Assembly (NCBI RefSeq): GCF_003054045.1
Contig: NZ_QBKH01000006.1
Location: forward strand, 1 to 64,000
Direction: 5' to 3'
Source of the DNA: Sphingobacterium faecium
GTDB taxonomy: Bacteria > Bacteroidota > Bacteroidia > Sphingobacteriales > Sphingobacteriaceae
Length of the DNA: 64,000 nucleotides
Position numbers and translations under genes: made by a program. Below the pieces are notes generated by a model, which worked only from the letters and a program-made list of their open reading frames with translations, was not told the origin of the DNA and did not search any database. Positions 1 to 9,451 of this stretch are shown here, one piece after another; position 1 is the first letter of the stretch, and each line of letters begins with the position of its first letter.

Positions 1-553
1 GCCATGCACCGCAATATCCTTTTCCTAGGATCTCCATGATTCTGTATGTGGATCTGTTTCCGATGAACTTGACTTGTAATAGGATCGGTTTAGCTTCTCA
101 GTTTGGTGGCAATCTGGTATCAGATGTTGATATTTTGCTGTTAAAGGATAGGATATAGGAATAGATTTCCTATCGCTTTTTGGGGAGTTGATTTAGCTGA
201 TTCCTCTCACATATGATTTTATAAATTGCAGCTCTTGTACTATGTCTGATATTACCTGGGCATATCATCTATTATTATCTCCATAACCTTCTTTTTATGA
301 AGATATATCTCGCTTATGCTGTGATCATGTTATTCTTAAAGTATTTGCTCGATAATATTTTCCTTCCCATCATCTTTTTTATCGATTGAATAACCTCAAC
401 ATTCTACTCAAGCGTTATCGAAAGTATGATTTTACATGATGATCTTGCTTTATCGCTTATTTTAGAATAGCGGTATTTGCTCGATTTCTTACCAATTGCG
501 ATATGTTATTTGCATGCTAGGGGAATTGTTGATGTAGAATTACTTTTAAGAAA
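1..553. other. gene-free stretch at left edge
   Basis: I see no credible gene here on either strand and recognise no protein fragment. The only structure noticed is a 13-bp direct repeat, GTATTTGCTCGAT, at 341-353 and 473-485. Many stop codons in all frames suggest non-coding or long-decayed DNA downstream of the glycerol operon. Confidence 0.5.
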
Positions 554-596
554 AAAAGGCTAATGCGATGTCCATGATATATCGCATTAGCCTTTT
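551..596 (-). terminator. rho-independent terminator of glp operon
   Basis: A 16-bp perfect stem pairs 554-569 (AAAAGGCTAATGCGAT) with 581-596, with an 11-nt loop, followed on the minus strand by a T run (551-557). It lies about 60 bp beyond the end of glpF, so it most likely ends the glpD-glpK-glpF transcript. Confidence 0.85.
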
Positions 597-656
597 AATA
601 AGCGCAAGTGTACAGATCATCTGAAGAGCGCTGATGACCTTATTAGAATTATACTT

Positions 657-1382
657 TTAACTCATATAAATATAAAGAATGGTCGCTAGTGCGCTACCAA
701 TAAGTGGGCCAACTACAGGTATCCAAGCATAGGCCATATGGAAAGACTTTTTGTTTTTTATGGGTAATAAAGCATGTGCTATTCTCGGACCTAAATCACG
801 AGCAGGATTAATGGCATATCCAGTAGTTCCTCCTAGCGAAAGTCCAATTCCCCAAACGATGAAACTTACGGGTAATGCTCCTATAGAGCCTAATCCAAAA
901 GTTTCACCTTGATGTGTAGTTGGATTAGTAAAATGTAAAATCGAAAATATTAATACAAAAGTACCAACGATTTCACTGATTACATTAATTTTTGGATTAT
1001 AAATAGCTGGTCTTGTGCAGAATACAGCTTCTTTAGCTGCAGCATCATCAGTTTCTGTGAAATGATCTTTATATATAAACCAAACAAGGAAAGAACCAAA
1101 CATAGCACCGAGTACCTGCATTAGGATATATTGCAGACCTAATACGAGTGTCATTTTATTTAATATTAAATTGGCTAATGTGACTGCTGGATTAATATGG
1201 GCGCCACTATAAGGCCCAGCAATGATAACACCTGTAAAGACGGCTAGAGCCCAGCCCGTGGTGATGACTATCCAACCAGCATCATTTCCTTTGGTACCTT
1301 TTAATACCACATTTGCGACCACTCCACCACCCAATAGAATAAGCACTGCTGTACCTATAAATTCTGCGATTAATGCATTCAT
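657..1382 (-). CDS. glpF: glycerol facilitator (aquaglyceroporin)
   Basis: MIP-family channel of 241 aa that lets glycerol enter by facilitated diffusion across the inner membrane. Six hydrophobic segments are evident, with the two half-helix signatures GAHINPAV (NPA at residues 64-66) and GYAINPARD near residue 192. The Asp after the second NPAR is the usual mark of glycerol-conducting rather than water-only channels. It is the last gene of a three-gene minus-strand operon, 11 bp after glpK and just before a strong terminator. Coupling to GlpK would trap glycerol as glycerol 3-phosphate. Start is ATG. Length is slightly short for GlpF but normal for Bacteroidota. Confidence 0.95.
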   Translation of the reverse strand: MNALIAEFIGTAVLILLGGGVVANVVLKGTKGNDAGWIVITTGWALAVFTGVIIAGPYSGAHINPAVTLANLILNKMTLVLGLQYILMQVLGAMFGSFLVWFIYKDHFTETDDAAAKEAVFCTRPAIYNPKINVISEIVGTFVLIFSILHFTNPTTHQGETFGLGSIGALPVSFIVWGIGLSLGGTTGYAINPARDLGPRIAHALLPIKNKKSFHMAYAWIPVVGPLIGSALATILYIYMS

Positions 1383-1393
1383 ATCAATTACTC

Positions 1394-2902
1394 TTAGTGA
1401 TTAAGATCATAATTTGCCCAAAATTTTACTGTTTCCACAGCTCGCTTCCATCCTTTAAGAGATTCTTTAACAGATTGATCTGGTATGGGAGTAAAGGTTC
1501 TGTCTATTTTCCATTGTTCCGATATTTCTTCGATATTTGACCAAAATCCTACAGCTAAGCCTGCTAAATATGCAGCTCCTAATGCTGTTGTCTCAACGAC
1601 TTCAGGGCGTAAGGTAACCACATTTAAAAAATTAGCTTGGGTTTGCATTAAAAAGTTATTGGAACTCGCTCCTCCATCTACACGAAGTTCCTTGATGTCC
1701 GTCTGTGCATCAGATTGCATAGCGCTTAATATATCTGTAATTTGGAAGGCAATTCCTTCTAATGCTGCTCGGGCAATATGTGCTGAATTGGTTCCTCTAG
1801 ACATGCCCAAAATAGTACCCCGTGCATAAGGATTCCAATGTGGTGCTCCTAATCCGGAGAAAGCAGGAACCAGATATACACCATTACTATCGTTGACGCT
1901 TTCCGCCAATTTTTCAATTTCTTGAGCATTTTTAATGATGCCTAATTCATCCCGTAACCATTGGACAACTGCTCCACCTATAAATACGCTGCCTTCCAAT
2001 GCATATACAACTTGATCACCGATTTTCCAACCAATAGTTGTTACCAAATTATTTTTGGATAGAATGGGTTTAGAGCCGATGTTCATCAATAGGAAACAAC
2101 CTGTTCCGTAGGTATTTTTTACCATACCCTTTTCTGTACACATTTGCCCAAAAAGAGCGGCTTGTTGATCTCCAGCGATCCCTGCTATGGGCACCTTGCT
2201 GGAAAGAATTTGTCCTGAAGTGTGTCCATATATTTCAGAAGATGATGCGACTGTTGGAAGGATACGTTCGGGAATATCGAATAGGGTCAAAAGCTCGGTA
2301 TCCCAATCTAAGGTTTCGATATTGTATAACATTGTTCTGGAAGCATTGGACACATCTGTGACATGGACTTCTCCATTAGTTAAATTCCAAATAATCCAAC
2401 TATCCACCGTTCCAAAAGCAAGTTCTCCAGCATTTGCTCTTTCTCTTGCCCCTTGAACATTGTCCAATATCCAATTGATTTTCGATGCCGAGAAATAGGC
2501 ATCTATTCGGAGACCGGTTTTACTCTGTATTAGATCTGCATACCCTTGTTTTTCGATATTTTTACAATAATCAGCAGTCCTTCTGTCTTGCCAAACTATG
2601 GCATTGTAGATCGGTTCGCCTGTTATTCTGTCCCAGATAATAGTGGTTTCTCTTTGATTGGTAATTCCTATTCCTTTGATATTTTTCGGGGTTATTTTCA
2701 TCTTAGCCATGACTTCTGTAAATACAGAGAGTTGACTAGACCAGATTTCTTTGGGATCATGCTCCACCCAGCCTGATTCAGGATAAATTTGTGTAAATTC
2801 TTTTTGTGCTATAGCTTCAATTTTTCCAGATTTTGAAAAAACGATCGCTCTTGAACTTGTAGTGCCTTGGTCTAGTGCCAAAATATATTCAGATGTATTC
2901 AT
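1394..2902 (-). CDS. glpK: glycerol kinase
   Basis: FGGY-family sugar kinase (502 aa, the usual GlpK length) that phosphorylates glycerol to sn-glycerol 3-phosphate with ATP in the cytoplasm. The N-terminal phosphate-1 loop reads LALDQGTTSSRAIVF (from about residue 8; Asp11, QGTTS at 12-16). ITNQRET, SASKINWIL, GDQQAALFGQ and YALEGSVFIGGA are characteristic GlpK segments. It lies between glpD (10 bp upstream) and glpF (11 bp downstream), so the three are surely co-transcribed. Control is expected through the divergent DeoR-type regulator. Confidence 0.97.
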   Translation of the reverse strand: MNTSEYILALDQGTTSSRAIVFSKSGKIEAIAQKEFTQIYPESGWVEHDPKEIWSSQLSVFTEVMAKMKITPKNIKGIGITNQRETTIIWDRITGEPIYNAIVWQDRRTADYCKNIEKQGYADLIQSKTGLRIDAYFSASKINWILDNVQGARERANAGELAFGTVDSWIIWNLTNGEVHVTDVSNASRTMLYNIETLDWDTELLTLFDIPERILPTVASSSEIYGHTSGQILSSKVPIAGIAGDQQAALFGQMCTEKGMVKNTYGTGCFLLMNIGSKPILSKNNLVTTIGWKIGDQVVYALEGSVFIGGAVVQWLRDELGIIKNAQEIEKLAESVNDSNGVYLVPAFSGLGAPHWNPYARGTILGMSRGTNSAHIARAALEGIAFQITDILSAMQSDAQTDIKELRVDGGASSNNFLMQTQANFLNVVTLRPEVVETTALGAAYLAGLAVGFWSNIEEISEQWKIDRTFTPIPDQSVKESLKGWKRAVETVKFWANYDLNH

Positions 2903-2912
2903 GGGACAAGGT

Positions 2913-4490
2913 TTATTGTGATTGGTAATCGTATTGTTTGCAAAGGTTTAAAAATGAGGCTAATTGATCTTCTTGCCATGCAGTTGATCGGTCCAATTCT
3001 TTAGCCATTATTTTTACGACAAGGGGAGCTGCTTCTATTGCTGCTTTTGCATCCAGAAATAATATACGCATCCTTCTTGCCAATACATCTTCTACACCTC
3101 TAGCCATTTCATTTCGTACGGCCCACACGACTTCTGCGGCGATGTGATCAAATTTTGGATGTATTTTTTGAGCTAAATCGGGATTTTCTACAGCTAGATC
3201 CTGAATTGATTTTGCATCGGATCCATAAAATTGCCAGTGACCGTCTTGTTGCTCTTTTTGATAACCATGAATTTTTAATGTTTTGGTGACACATGGTTCA
3301 TCCCTTAATTTTCCGATTTCAATAGCCTTATTTACCGTTTCTTCAGCCATTTTACGATATGTGGTCCATTTTCCTCCAGTAATGGTGATTAAACCTGATG
3401 GGCTGCTGATTAATTTATGATCTCGAGATATCTCCTTCGTCGAAGTTGAATTCGAATCTTTAGGTGCAGCTAAAGGTCTCAATCCTGCAAATACACTTAA
3501 TATATCGGCTCTTTGTGGGGCAGGATTTAAATAATTTTTAGCGGTATCGAGAATAAATTCAATCTCTTCCTCTAAAGGTCTTGGTTCAATACTATGCACA
3601 TTTAAGGGAGTATCTGTTGTTCCTAATAAAATATGATCGTGCCAAGGAACTCCAAACAATACGCGACCGTCTGTCGTCTCCGGAATCATAAGTGCATCTT
3701 CTTTGCCCAAGAACTTCTTGTCAATGACAATATGTGTTCCCTGTGAAGGTCTGACCAAATTTTTATGATTAGGAGATTCCATTTTTAAGATATCATCTAC
3801 AAAGATTCCTGTAGCATTGATGACTGTTTTTGCTTTAATTTGATAACTTTCATTGGACTCGATATCGGTAAATGAGATACCGGAAACAAGTCCATCTGCA
3901 TTTTTATGTATAGCATTTACATCGCAATAATTTAAAATTGTCGCTCCTAATGTATGTGCGGATTGTGCTAAATTAATCGCAAATCGCGCATCATCAAATT
4001 GTCCATCGTAGTAGATAATACCTCCTTGTAATCCCTCTTGTTTAACCGAATGAAGTTTAGAGATGACTTGTGCATTGGACAGAAATTTAGAATTTCCAAT
4101 TCTATACTTGCCTGCCATCCAATCGTACATCTTCAAGCCAATGAGAAACTTCCATTTGCTAAAGAAAGAATAACAAGGAATGATAAAACTTTGTATTCGT
4201 GCCAAATGGGGAGCATTTTGGAAAATTAAGCCTCTTTCATGTAAAGCTGAGTACACGAGCTTAATATCGCCATTTGCTAAGTAACGTACACCCCCATGAA
4301 CCAATTTTGTACTCCTGCTGGATGTCGCTTTTGCAAAATCGTATTTTTCCAGCAATAGGGTTTTGAATCCTCTTGATGCTGCATCTACAGCGATACCAAG
4401 TCCCGTAGCTCCACCTCCGATAATGACGGTATCCCATTCAGTAGTGCTTTTCACCGTTGCTAAACAGGTATTTCTATTAAAATTAATCAT
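2913..4490 (-). CDS. glpD: FAD-dependent glycerol-3-phosphate dehydrogenase
   Basis: Aerobic-type GlpD (525 aa) oxidising glycerol 3-phosphate to dihydroxyacetone phosphate and passing electrons to quinone at the membrane. The FAD-binding GGGATG motif is at residues 25-30, followed by the family segment ATSSRSTKLVHGGVRYL. The C-terminal region matches the DAO_C helical domain (EVVWAVRNEMARGVEDVLARR). First gene of the operon glpD-glpK-glpF; its start is separated by 158 bp from the divergent glpR. A candidate -7 element and candidate repressor sites lie in that gap. Confidence 0.96.
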   Translation of the reverse strand: MINFNRNTCLATVKSTTEWDTVIIGGGATGLGIAVDAASRGFKTLLLEKYDFAKATSSRSTKLVHGGVRYLANGDIKLVYSALHERGLIFQNAPHLARIQSFIIPCYSFFSKWKFLIGLKMYDWMAGKYRIGNSKFLSNAQVISKLHSVKQEGLQGGIIYYDGQFDDARFAINLAQSAHTLGATILNYCDVNAIHKNADGLVSGISFTDIESNESYQIKAKTVINATGIFVDDILKMESPNHKNLVRPSQGTHIVIDKKFLGKEDALMIPETTDGRVLFGVPWHDHILLGTTDTPLNVHSIEPRPLEEEIEFILDTAKNYLNPAPQRADILSVFAGLRPLAAPKDSNSTSTKEISRDHKLISSPSGLITITGGKWTTYRKMAEETVNKAIEIGKLRDEPCVTKTLKIHGYQKEQQDGHWQFYGSDAKSIQDLAVENPDLAQKIHPKFDHIAAEVVWAVRNEMARGVEDVLARRMRILFLDAKAAIEAAPLVVKIMAKELDRSTAWQEDQLASFLNLCKQYDYQSQ

Positions 4491-4544
4491 ATATGTATCG
4501 TTTTATTACGATTTGTTTCTTTTTTATTATTCACTTGTGTCAAT

Positions 4545-4552
4545 CAAATATA
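4545..4552 (-). promoter_or_regulatory. candidate -7 element of glpD promoter
   Basis: Reading the minus strand, TATATTTG matches the Bacteroidota TAnnTTTG element exactly, about 55 bp before the glpD start. The corresponding -33 area falls on the candidate GlpR repeats at 4571-4590. No perfect TTG -33 box is seen. Confidence 0.45.
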
Positions 4553-4570
4553 AATGAAACATTTTAATAA

Positions 4571-4590
4571 TAAAACGAAATCTTACGAAA
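4571..4590. promoter_or_regulatory. candidate GlpR (DeoR-type) operator
   Basis: ACGAAATCTTACGAAA (4575-4590) is a direct repeat of ACGAAA spaced exactly 10 bp, that is TTTCGT twice on the glpD coding strand. An inverted related sequence TCGTTTTATTACGA lies at 4498-4511. TTCG-rich repeats are usual for DeoR-family operators. The site overlaps where the glpD -33 element should be, consistent with repression. This is inference from position and motif only. Confidence 0.4.
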
Positions 4591-4648
4591 GCTTTTTTTA
4601 TTTATATCACAATAAGTACTAACTTGCATTAAAAATTATTCAATTTTT

Positions 4649-5413
4649 ATGAATCTGATAGATCGACATGAATATATCCTAGCCCAATTGAAAAAGTCTG
4701 AACATGTAACGGTGATGCAGCTGTGTAAAGATTTGAATGTTTCTACGGTAACCATACGAAAGGATTTGAAGCAATTGGAAGATTCTAACTTACTTTTTCG
4801 AACACATGGTGGTGCTACCAATAAAAATCCTTATATTATTGACCGTAATGTTTTTGAAAAAGAAAAATTTTATTCAAATGAAAAAGCATTGATTAGTAAG
4901 TGTGCTGTTTCTCATATGGAGTCTCATGAATCTATTATTATTGCTTCGGGAACGACTATGCACGCTTTGGCAGATGCCATGGATTCCAATATGGAGTTAA
5001 ATGTGATTACATCGTCTTTACAGGTTAGTATGAAGCTCAATCAATTTCCTGCGGTAGAAGTCTTACAGTTGCCTGGGATTCTTCGGAAAAGTAGTATTTC
5101 CATCTCAGGCCATTATGCAGAACAAATTTTGGGGGATTATTTTTGTTCCAAATTGTTTATCGGCGTTGATGGTATTGATATCACGTATGGGTTGTCTACG
5201 ACTTCTGGTCAAGAGGCTAAGTTGAATAAAGCAATGATCCAATCTGCCCAGAAAGTAATTGTTCTAGCAGACTCTTCTAAGTTTGGAAGAAAATCTTTTG
5301 GACGGATCTGTGCGATTGATGAAATTGATATCATCATAACCGACTACGGAATTACTCCTTATTATAAAGAAGAGATTGAGAAACTAGGCGTTAAATTAAT
5401 AATAGCTGAATAG
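4649..5413 (+). CDS. glpR: DeoR/GlpR family transcriptional repressor
   Basis: 254-aa DeoR-family regulator. The N-terminal winged HTH covers about residues 5-58 (VTVMQLCKDLNVSTVTIRKDLKQLE, then LFRTHGG), and the C-terminal DeoRC phosphosugar-sensing domain (about 75-235) contains the typical IASGTTMHALADAM and LADSSKFGRKSF stretches. It is transcribed divergently from glpD-glpK-glpF, so control of glycerol uptake, with glycerol 3-phosphate as inducer, is the natural inference. The gene symbol rests on this context; other DeoR paralogues have the same domain layout. Confidence 0.85.
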   Translation: MNLIDRHEYILAQLKKSEHVTVMQLCKDLNVSTVTIRKDLKQLEDSNLLFRTHGGATNKNPYIIDRNVFEKEKFYSNEKALISKCAVSHMESHESIIIASGTTMHALADAMDSNMELNVITSSLQVSMKLNQFPAVEVLQLPGILRKSSISISGHYAEQILGDYFCSKLFIGVDGIDITYGLSTTSGQEAKLNKAMIQSAQKVIVLADSSKFGRKSFGRICAIDEIDIIITDYGITPYYKEEIEKLGVKLIIAE

Positions 5414-5518
5414 AAAAAATAGGCTATGTTGTTCGGAAATATGGTAACAAAATTTGGGATTTTACTCAACCAGATTTTATTATTTTTCTTTAAATTATGT
5501 AAAAAAAGACTAAAAATA

Positions 5519-5549
5519 TTGTCATTCGTTAAAGAAATGCCTTTATTTG
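5519..5549 (+). promoter_or_regulatory. candidate promoter of topA
   Basis: TTG at 5519-5521 is followed after 20 nt by TTTATTTG (5542-5549), close to the Bacteroidota TTG-N19/20-TAnnTTTG arrangement. The topA ATG is at 5568, leaving a very short leader. Confidence 0.4.
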
Positions 5550-5567
5550 CACAAATCTCAAATTTAA

Positions 5568-8012
5568 ATGGCTAAAAATTTACTCATAGTAGAGTCTCCT
5601 GCGAAAGCGAAAACAATAGAAGGGTATTTAGGTAAGGACTTTTTAGTGAAGTCTAGTTACGGACATATTCGTGATTTGGTGAAGACCGATGATGCTATTG
5701 ATACAGACAAAGATTTTCAACAAAAGTATGAAGTTCCGAGTGATAAAAAGGCTGTTGTCAGTGAATTAAAGAAATTAGCTAAAGCTGCAGAAACCGTATG
5801 GTTAGCGTCCGATGAGGACCGTGAAGGAGAGGCAATATCGTGGCACTTATTTGAGACTTTGGGATTAAAGGATGAGAGTACCAAGCGTATTGTATTTCAC
5901 GAGATCACGAAACCAGCAATTTTAAAAGCCATTGAGAATCCCCGTAAAATAGATTATAATTTAGTAAATGCTCAACAGGCACGTCGTGTATTGGATCGTT
6001 TGGTCGGATTTGAACTTTCGCCTGTATTATGGAAAAAAGTTAAACCGTCTTTATCTGCTGGACGTGTTCAATCCGTCGCTGTTCGTCTGATCGTTGATCG
6101 TGAACGTGAAGTTATCAGATTTAATGCTGAAGCATCCTTTCGTATAGTTGCATTTTTCCATACCGGAAAGGTCAAAGATAGTTTTAAAGCAGAATTGCCA
6201 CATCGCTTTGCTACAGAAGCGGAAGCTAAGCAGTTTTTAGACGATTGTAAGACTGCGGAGTTTGCAGTGAAGAGTTTGGAAACTAAACCTGCAAAACGCG
6301 CTCCTGCGGCACCATTTACCACTTCAACGTTGCAACAAGAAGCTAGTCGTAAGCTTGGGTTCTCTGTTGCTCGTACGATGCAAGTGGCACAACGATTATA
6401 TGAAGCTGGACGTATTACTTATATGCGTACCGATTCCGTTAATTTAAGTGATACTGCAACAGAAGCTGCTGAAAAAGAAATTCGCTCTGCTTATGGTGAT
6501 CGTTATCACAAGCTGAGAAAATATAAAACTAAAACTTCTGGTGCTCAAGAGGCTCACGAAGCTATTCGCCCGACGTATTTTTCTGAACATAGTATCGAAG
6601 GTGATGCTGCGGAAAAACGTTTATATGATTTAATCTGGAAACGTGCTATTGCCTCTCAAATGAGTGAAGCAGAGTTCGAAAAAACATTAGCTAAAATTTC
6701 TATATCAACACGTAAGGAAGATTTATCTGCTTCGGGTGAGGTGATGAAATTTGATGGATTCTTAAAGGTTTATTTCGAATCTACGGATGAAGATCAAGAT
6801 CAAACGAACGACGAAGAAAGTGATAATTCATTACTACCTCCATTAACAACAGGACAAGCAGTTGTGTTGAAAAGCATGAATGCGACAGAGCGTTTCACTA
6901 GACCTCCTGCTCGTTATACGGAAGCTGCCTTAGTGAAAAAGTTGGAAGAACTGGGTATTGGTAGACCTTCTACTTATGCACCAACGATTTCGACCATTCA
7001 AAACCGCGGTTATGTAGTGAAGGAAGAAAGAGAAGGTCGTTCCCGTGATTATCGGGTATTGACTTTGGAAAATGCTGAAATCTCTGCCGTGACTAAAACT
7101 GAAATAACGGGTGCTGAGAAAGGAAAAATGTTTCCAACGGATATCGGTATCGTGGTCAATGATTTCTTAGTTGAACATTTCAAGGGTATTGTTGACTTTA
7201 ATTTCACTGCAAAAGTGGAAAAGGAATTCGATGAAATTGCACATGGTTTGACCGAATGGACCGATATGTTGCGCGAATTTTATGGACCTTTTCATTCGGA
7301 AGTACAGAATACGTTAGAAAATGCTGAGCGTGCGAACAATGAAAGGGAATTAGGTGTAGATCCTGTATCGGGTAAGCCTGTATCTGTTCGTATCGGTAAA
7401 TTCGGTCCTTTAGTGCAGATCGGAGCACAGGACGATGAAGAGAAGCCGCGTTTTGCTTCTTTACGTAAAGGACAAATGATCGAAACGATTACTTTTGAGG
7501 ATGCCATGGAACTGTTCAAGCTCCCTAAAAAAGTAGGTGTTTTTGAAGAAAAGGAAATGACCGTTGCTATTGGACGATTTGGTCCTTACATTCGTCACGA
7601 TTCTTCTTTTTATTCTTTACCAAAAGATCTTGATCCTCTTGATGTAACCGAGGAAGAATGTATTCAGATCATTAAAGAAAAGAGACAAAAGGATATAGAA
7701 AAGGTTATACGTGTTTTTGATGAAAATCCTGAAGCTCAAATCGAGCAGGGCCGTTGGGGTCCTTTCATCCGTTTTGGAAAGCAAAATTTGAAAATCCCTA
7801 AAGGAACGGAAGTGGAGCAAATTACTTATGAGGATGTACTCAAATGGGCGGAAGCTGATGCACCTAAAGGAAAAGCTAAAGTAACCGCAAAAAAAGCGAC
7901 TACAACAAAGAAAGCACCAGCTAAAAAGGCTACAGCAGCAAAAAAAACAACAACAACAAAAGCGACTACTACAAAAAAAGCAGCTCCAGTTAAAGCAACT
8001 AAAGCGAAATAA
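5568..8012 (+). CDS. topA: DNA topoisomerase I
   Basis: Type IA topoisomerase (814 aa) relaxing negative supercoils by single-strand passage. TOPRIM domain at the N terminus (LLIVESPAKAKTI with catalytic Glu9; acidic triad DEDREGE from Asp82). The catalytic tyrosine is Tyr285 in ITYMRTDSVNLS, and GRPSTYAPTI marks the type IA fold. C-terminal Topoisom_I_C-type repeats (IGKFGPLVQIG, IGRFGPYIRHD, GRWGPFIRFG) follow in place of classical tetracysteine zinc fingers, as is common in Bacteroidota. The last 50 or so residues are a Lys/Ala/Thr-rich basic tail, probably DNA binding. Three small genes follow closely downstream. Confidence 0.97.
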   Translation: MAKNLLIVESPAKAKTIEGYLGKDFLVKSSYGHIRDLVKTDDAIDTDKDFQQKYEVPSDKKAVVSELKKLAKAAETVWLASDEDREGEAISWHLFETLGLKDESTKRIVFHEITKPAILKAIENPRKIDYNLVNAQQARRVLDRLVGFELSPVLWKKVKPSLSAGRVQSVAVRLIVDREREVIRFNAEASFRIVAFFHTGKVKDSFKAELPHRFATEAEAKQFLDDCKTAEFAVKSLETKPAKRAPAAPFTTSTLQQEASRKLGFSVARTMQVAQRLYEAGRITYMRTDSVNLSDTATEAAEKEIRSAYGDRYHKLRKYKTKTSGAQEAHEAIRPTYFSEHSIEGDAAEKRLYDLIWKRAIASQMSEAEFEKTLAKISISTRKEDLSASGEVMKFDGFLKVYFESTDEDQDQTNDEESDNSLLPPLTTGQAVVLKSMNATERFTRPPARYTEAALVKKLEELGIGRPSTYAPTISTIQNRGYVVKEEREGRSRDYRVLTLENAEISAVTKTEITGAEKGKMFPTDIGIVVNDFLVEHFKGIVDFNFTAKVEKEFDEIAHGLTEWTDMLREFYGPFHSEVQNTLENAERANNERELGVDPVSGKPVSVRIGKFGPLVQIGAQDDEEKPRFASLRKGQMIETITFEDAMELFKLPKKVGVFEEKEMTVAIGRFGPYIRHDSSFYSLPKDLDPLDVTEEECIQIIKEKRQKDIEKVIRVFDENPEAQIEQGRWGPFIRFGKQNLKIPKGTEVEQITYEDVLKWAEADAPKGKAKVTAKKATTTKKAPAKKATAAKKTTTTKATTTKKAAPVKATKAK

Positions 8013-8017
8013 TTGAA

Positions 8018-8431
8018 ATGAAAAAGGATTTACCTGAAAACATTGTTCAAAATATCACAATCGCTGTTGTTTTGGAAAGTGAAAGCCCAGAGTCTAAGGT
8101 ATGGAATGTCTATTTGATCAATGAAAAAAGTCAAGAGATTCAAAATGTATTGGTTACTTCTAAAGGGTATGGTGAAAAAGATGGTGTTCAGGTACAAACA
8201 AGTACATTGCGCCATTTTATTGGAAATGTTGCCGCACATTCTTTTGAAAAAATCGAAGCGATTGATGAACAGGTGTTTGGTTTAACAAATGAATATTGGT
8301 TGAGTTTTTACATAGATAATATTATTTACGATAAGAAATATATCTTCTTGCCAGAGAGTATCATTGAAGGAAATTTAATACTTGTTCCTTTGGTTAATAA
8401 GCTTGGGGTAATCATAGGGGGTATGAATTAG
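8018..8431 (+). CDS. conserved hypothetical protein between topA and cmk
   Basis: 137-aa soluble protein without signal peptide or membrane segment, predicted mixed alpha/beta. I do not recognise a named domain. It starts 5 bp after the topA stop and ends 4 bp before cmk, so the three are most likely one transcript. Conserved-looking pieces are ITIAVVLESESPESKVWNVYLIN and FLPESIIEGNLILVPL. The tight placement next to a topoisomerase and a nucleotide kinase suggests a housekeeping role, but no function can be assigned. Confidence 0.75.
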   Translation: MKKDLPENIVQNITIAVVLESESPESKVWNVYLINEKSQEIQNVLVTSKGYGEKDGVQVQTSTLRHFIGNVAAHSFEKIEAIDEQVFGLTNEYWLSFYIDNIIYDKKYIFLPESIIEGNLILVPLVNKLGVIIGGMN

Positions 8432-8435
8432 TTTT

Positions 8436-9122
8436 ATGACAACTAGACATAACTTTATTATTGCTATTGATGGTTTTTCTTCCTGTGGAAAAAGTACAGT
8501 AGCAAAGGCATTAGCTAAAAAATTAAAATTCGTCTTCATCGACAGTGGTGCTATGTACCGTGCTGTAACACTTTACTTCATTAGAGAAGGGATTGATGTA
8601 GAAGATGATGCGGCAGTTGCACAAGCATTAGAAAATATTCATATTGACTTTATACCTAATCTAGAGAAAACAGAGATTCATCTCAATGATGAGGATATAT
8701 CTGATGAGATTCGACAGATGTATATTTCTGATAAAGTGAGTGAAGTGAGTACGATCAAAGCGGTACGTCAAGCCATGGTTGCACAGCAACAAAAGCTAGG
8801 GCGTAGACGCAATATTGTGATGGATGGTCGTGATATTGGTACGACTGTATTTCCAGATGCTGATATGAAGATTTTTATGACAGCAGATCCACAGGTACGT
8901 GCAAATAGACGTTATCTGGAGTTGACCAATAAAGGTGAGCAAGTAACCATGGATGAGATTGTTAAAAATCTGGCACATCGCGATCATATCGATAGCACGC
9001 GAGAAGAAAGCCCACTACGGAAAGCTGATGATGCCATCATATTGAATAATTCCTATATGACTCAAGAAGATCAGCTGAAATTTGTCATCGAAGAATATAC
9101 AAAAAGAAGAGCTTCCAAATAG
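8436..9122 (+). CDS. cmk: cytidylate kinase
   Basis: (d)CMP kinase (228 aa, normal length) phosphorylating CMP/dCMP with ATP. The P-loop GFSSCGKST is at residues 13-21; the family segments DSGAMYRAVT, VMDGRDIGTTVFPDA and the C-terminal R/D-rich lid (AHRDHIDSTREESPL) are all present. It is the last gene of the topA group. Its final codons form the upstream arm of a terminator, with the stop codon TAG (9120-9122) lying at the loop and the first base of the descending arm. Confidence 0.96.
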   Translation: MTTRHNFIIAIDGFSSCGKSTVAKALAKKLKFVFIDSGAMYRAVTLYFIREGIDVEDDAAVAQALENIHIDFIPNLEKTEIHLNDEDISDEIRQMYISDKVSEVSTIKAVRQAMVAQQQKLGRRRNIVMDGRDIGTTVFPDADMKIFMTADPQVRANRRYLELTNKGEQVTMDEIVKNLAHRDHIDSTREESPLRKADDAIILNNSYMTQEDQLKFVIEEYTKRRASK

Positions 9123-9137
9123 GAAGCTCTTCTTTTT
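9101..9137 (+). terminator. terminator embedded in the end of cmk
   Basis: A 16-bp perfect stem pairs AAAAAGAAGAGCTTCC (9101-9116) with 9122-9137 around a 5-nt loop; a T run closes it. The ascending arm encodes the last residues of Cmk. It would end the topA-8018-cmk transcript. Confidence 0.8.
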
Positions 9138-9157
9138 GTATTATGCAGTACTATTTT

Positions 9158-9451
9158 TTATTTAATACTATTGATTTGCTGTTGTTCTTTTAGTTTGGCA
9201 ACATTGTTCTTCTCACCATACTCATCTGTTTTCTCTTGGAAAGAGTCCAATAGTTGACGAATTGCATCTGAATTGTCTGCCGTCCGTTGAAAAATATCCG
9301 GTAGAATTTTCTCCAGATTTTGGTCTCCAAGTTCGATATTATCCACCTCAATTTTTCCAATTTTTTCTAATACGGCTTGCTGACTTTTTCTTACATCTTC
9401 TAATTCTCTGGAAATTTTTTCCATCAATTCAAATTTCTTCAATTTATCCAT
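9158..9451 (-). CDS. small coiled-coil hypothetical protein
   Basis: 97-aa, highly charged, almost entirely helical protein (MDKLKKFELMEKISRELEDV and onward), likely a coiled coil and cytoplasmic. No signal peptide or membrane segment. ATG start. It stands alone on the minus strand between cmk (convergent, separated by its terminator) and a gene-poor stretch. I do not recognise a characterised family; such small helical proteins are common in Sphingobacteriaceae. Confidence 0.6.
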   Translation of the reverse strand: MDKLKKFELMEKISRELEDVRKSQQAVLEKIGKIEVDNIELGDQNLEKILPDIFQRTADNSDAIRQLLDSFQEKTDEYGEKNNVAKLKEQQQINSIK

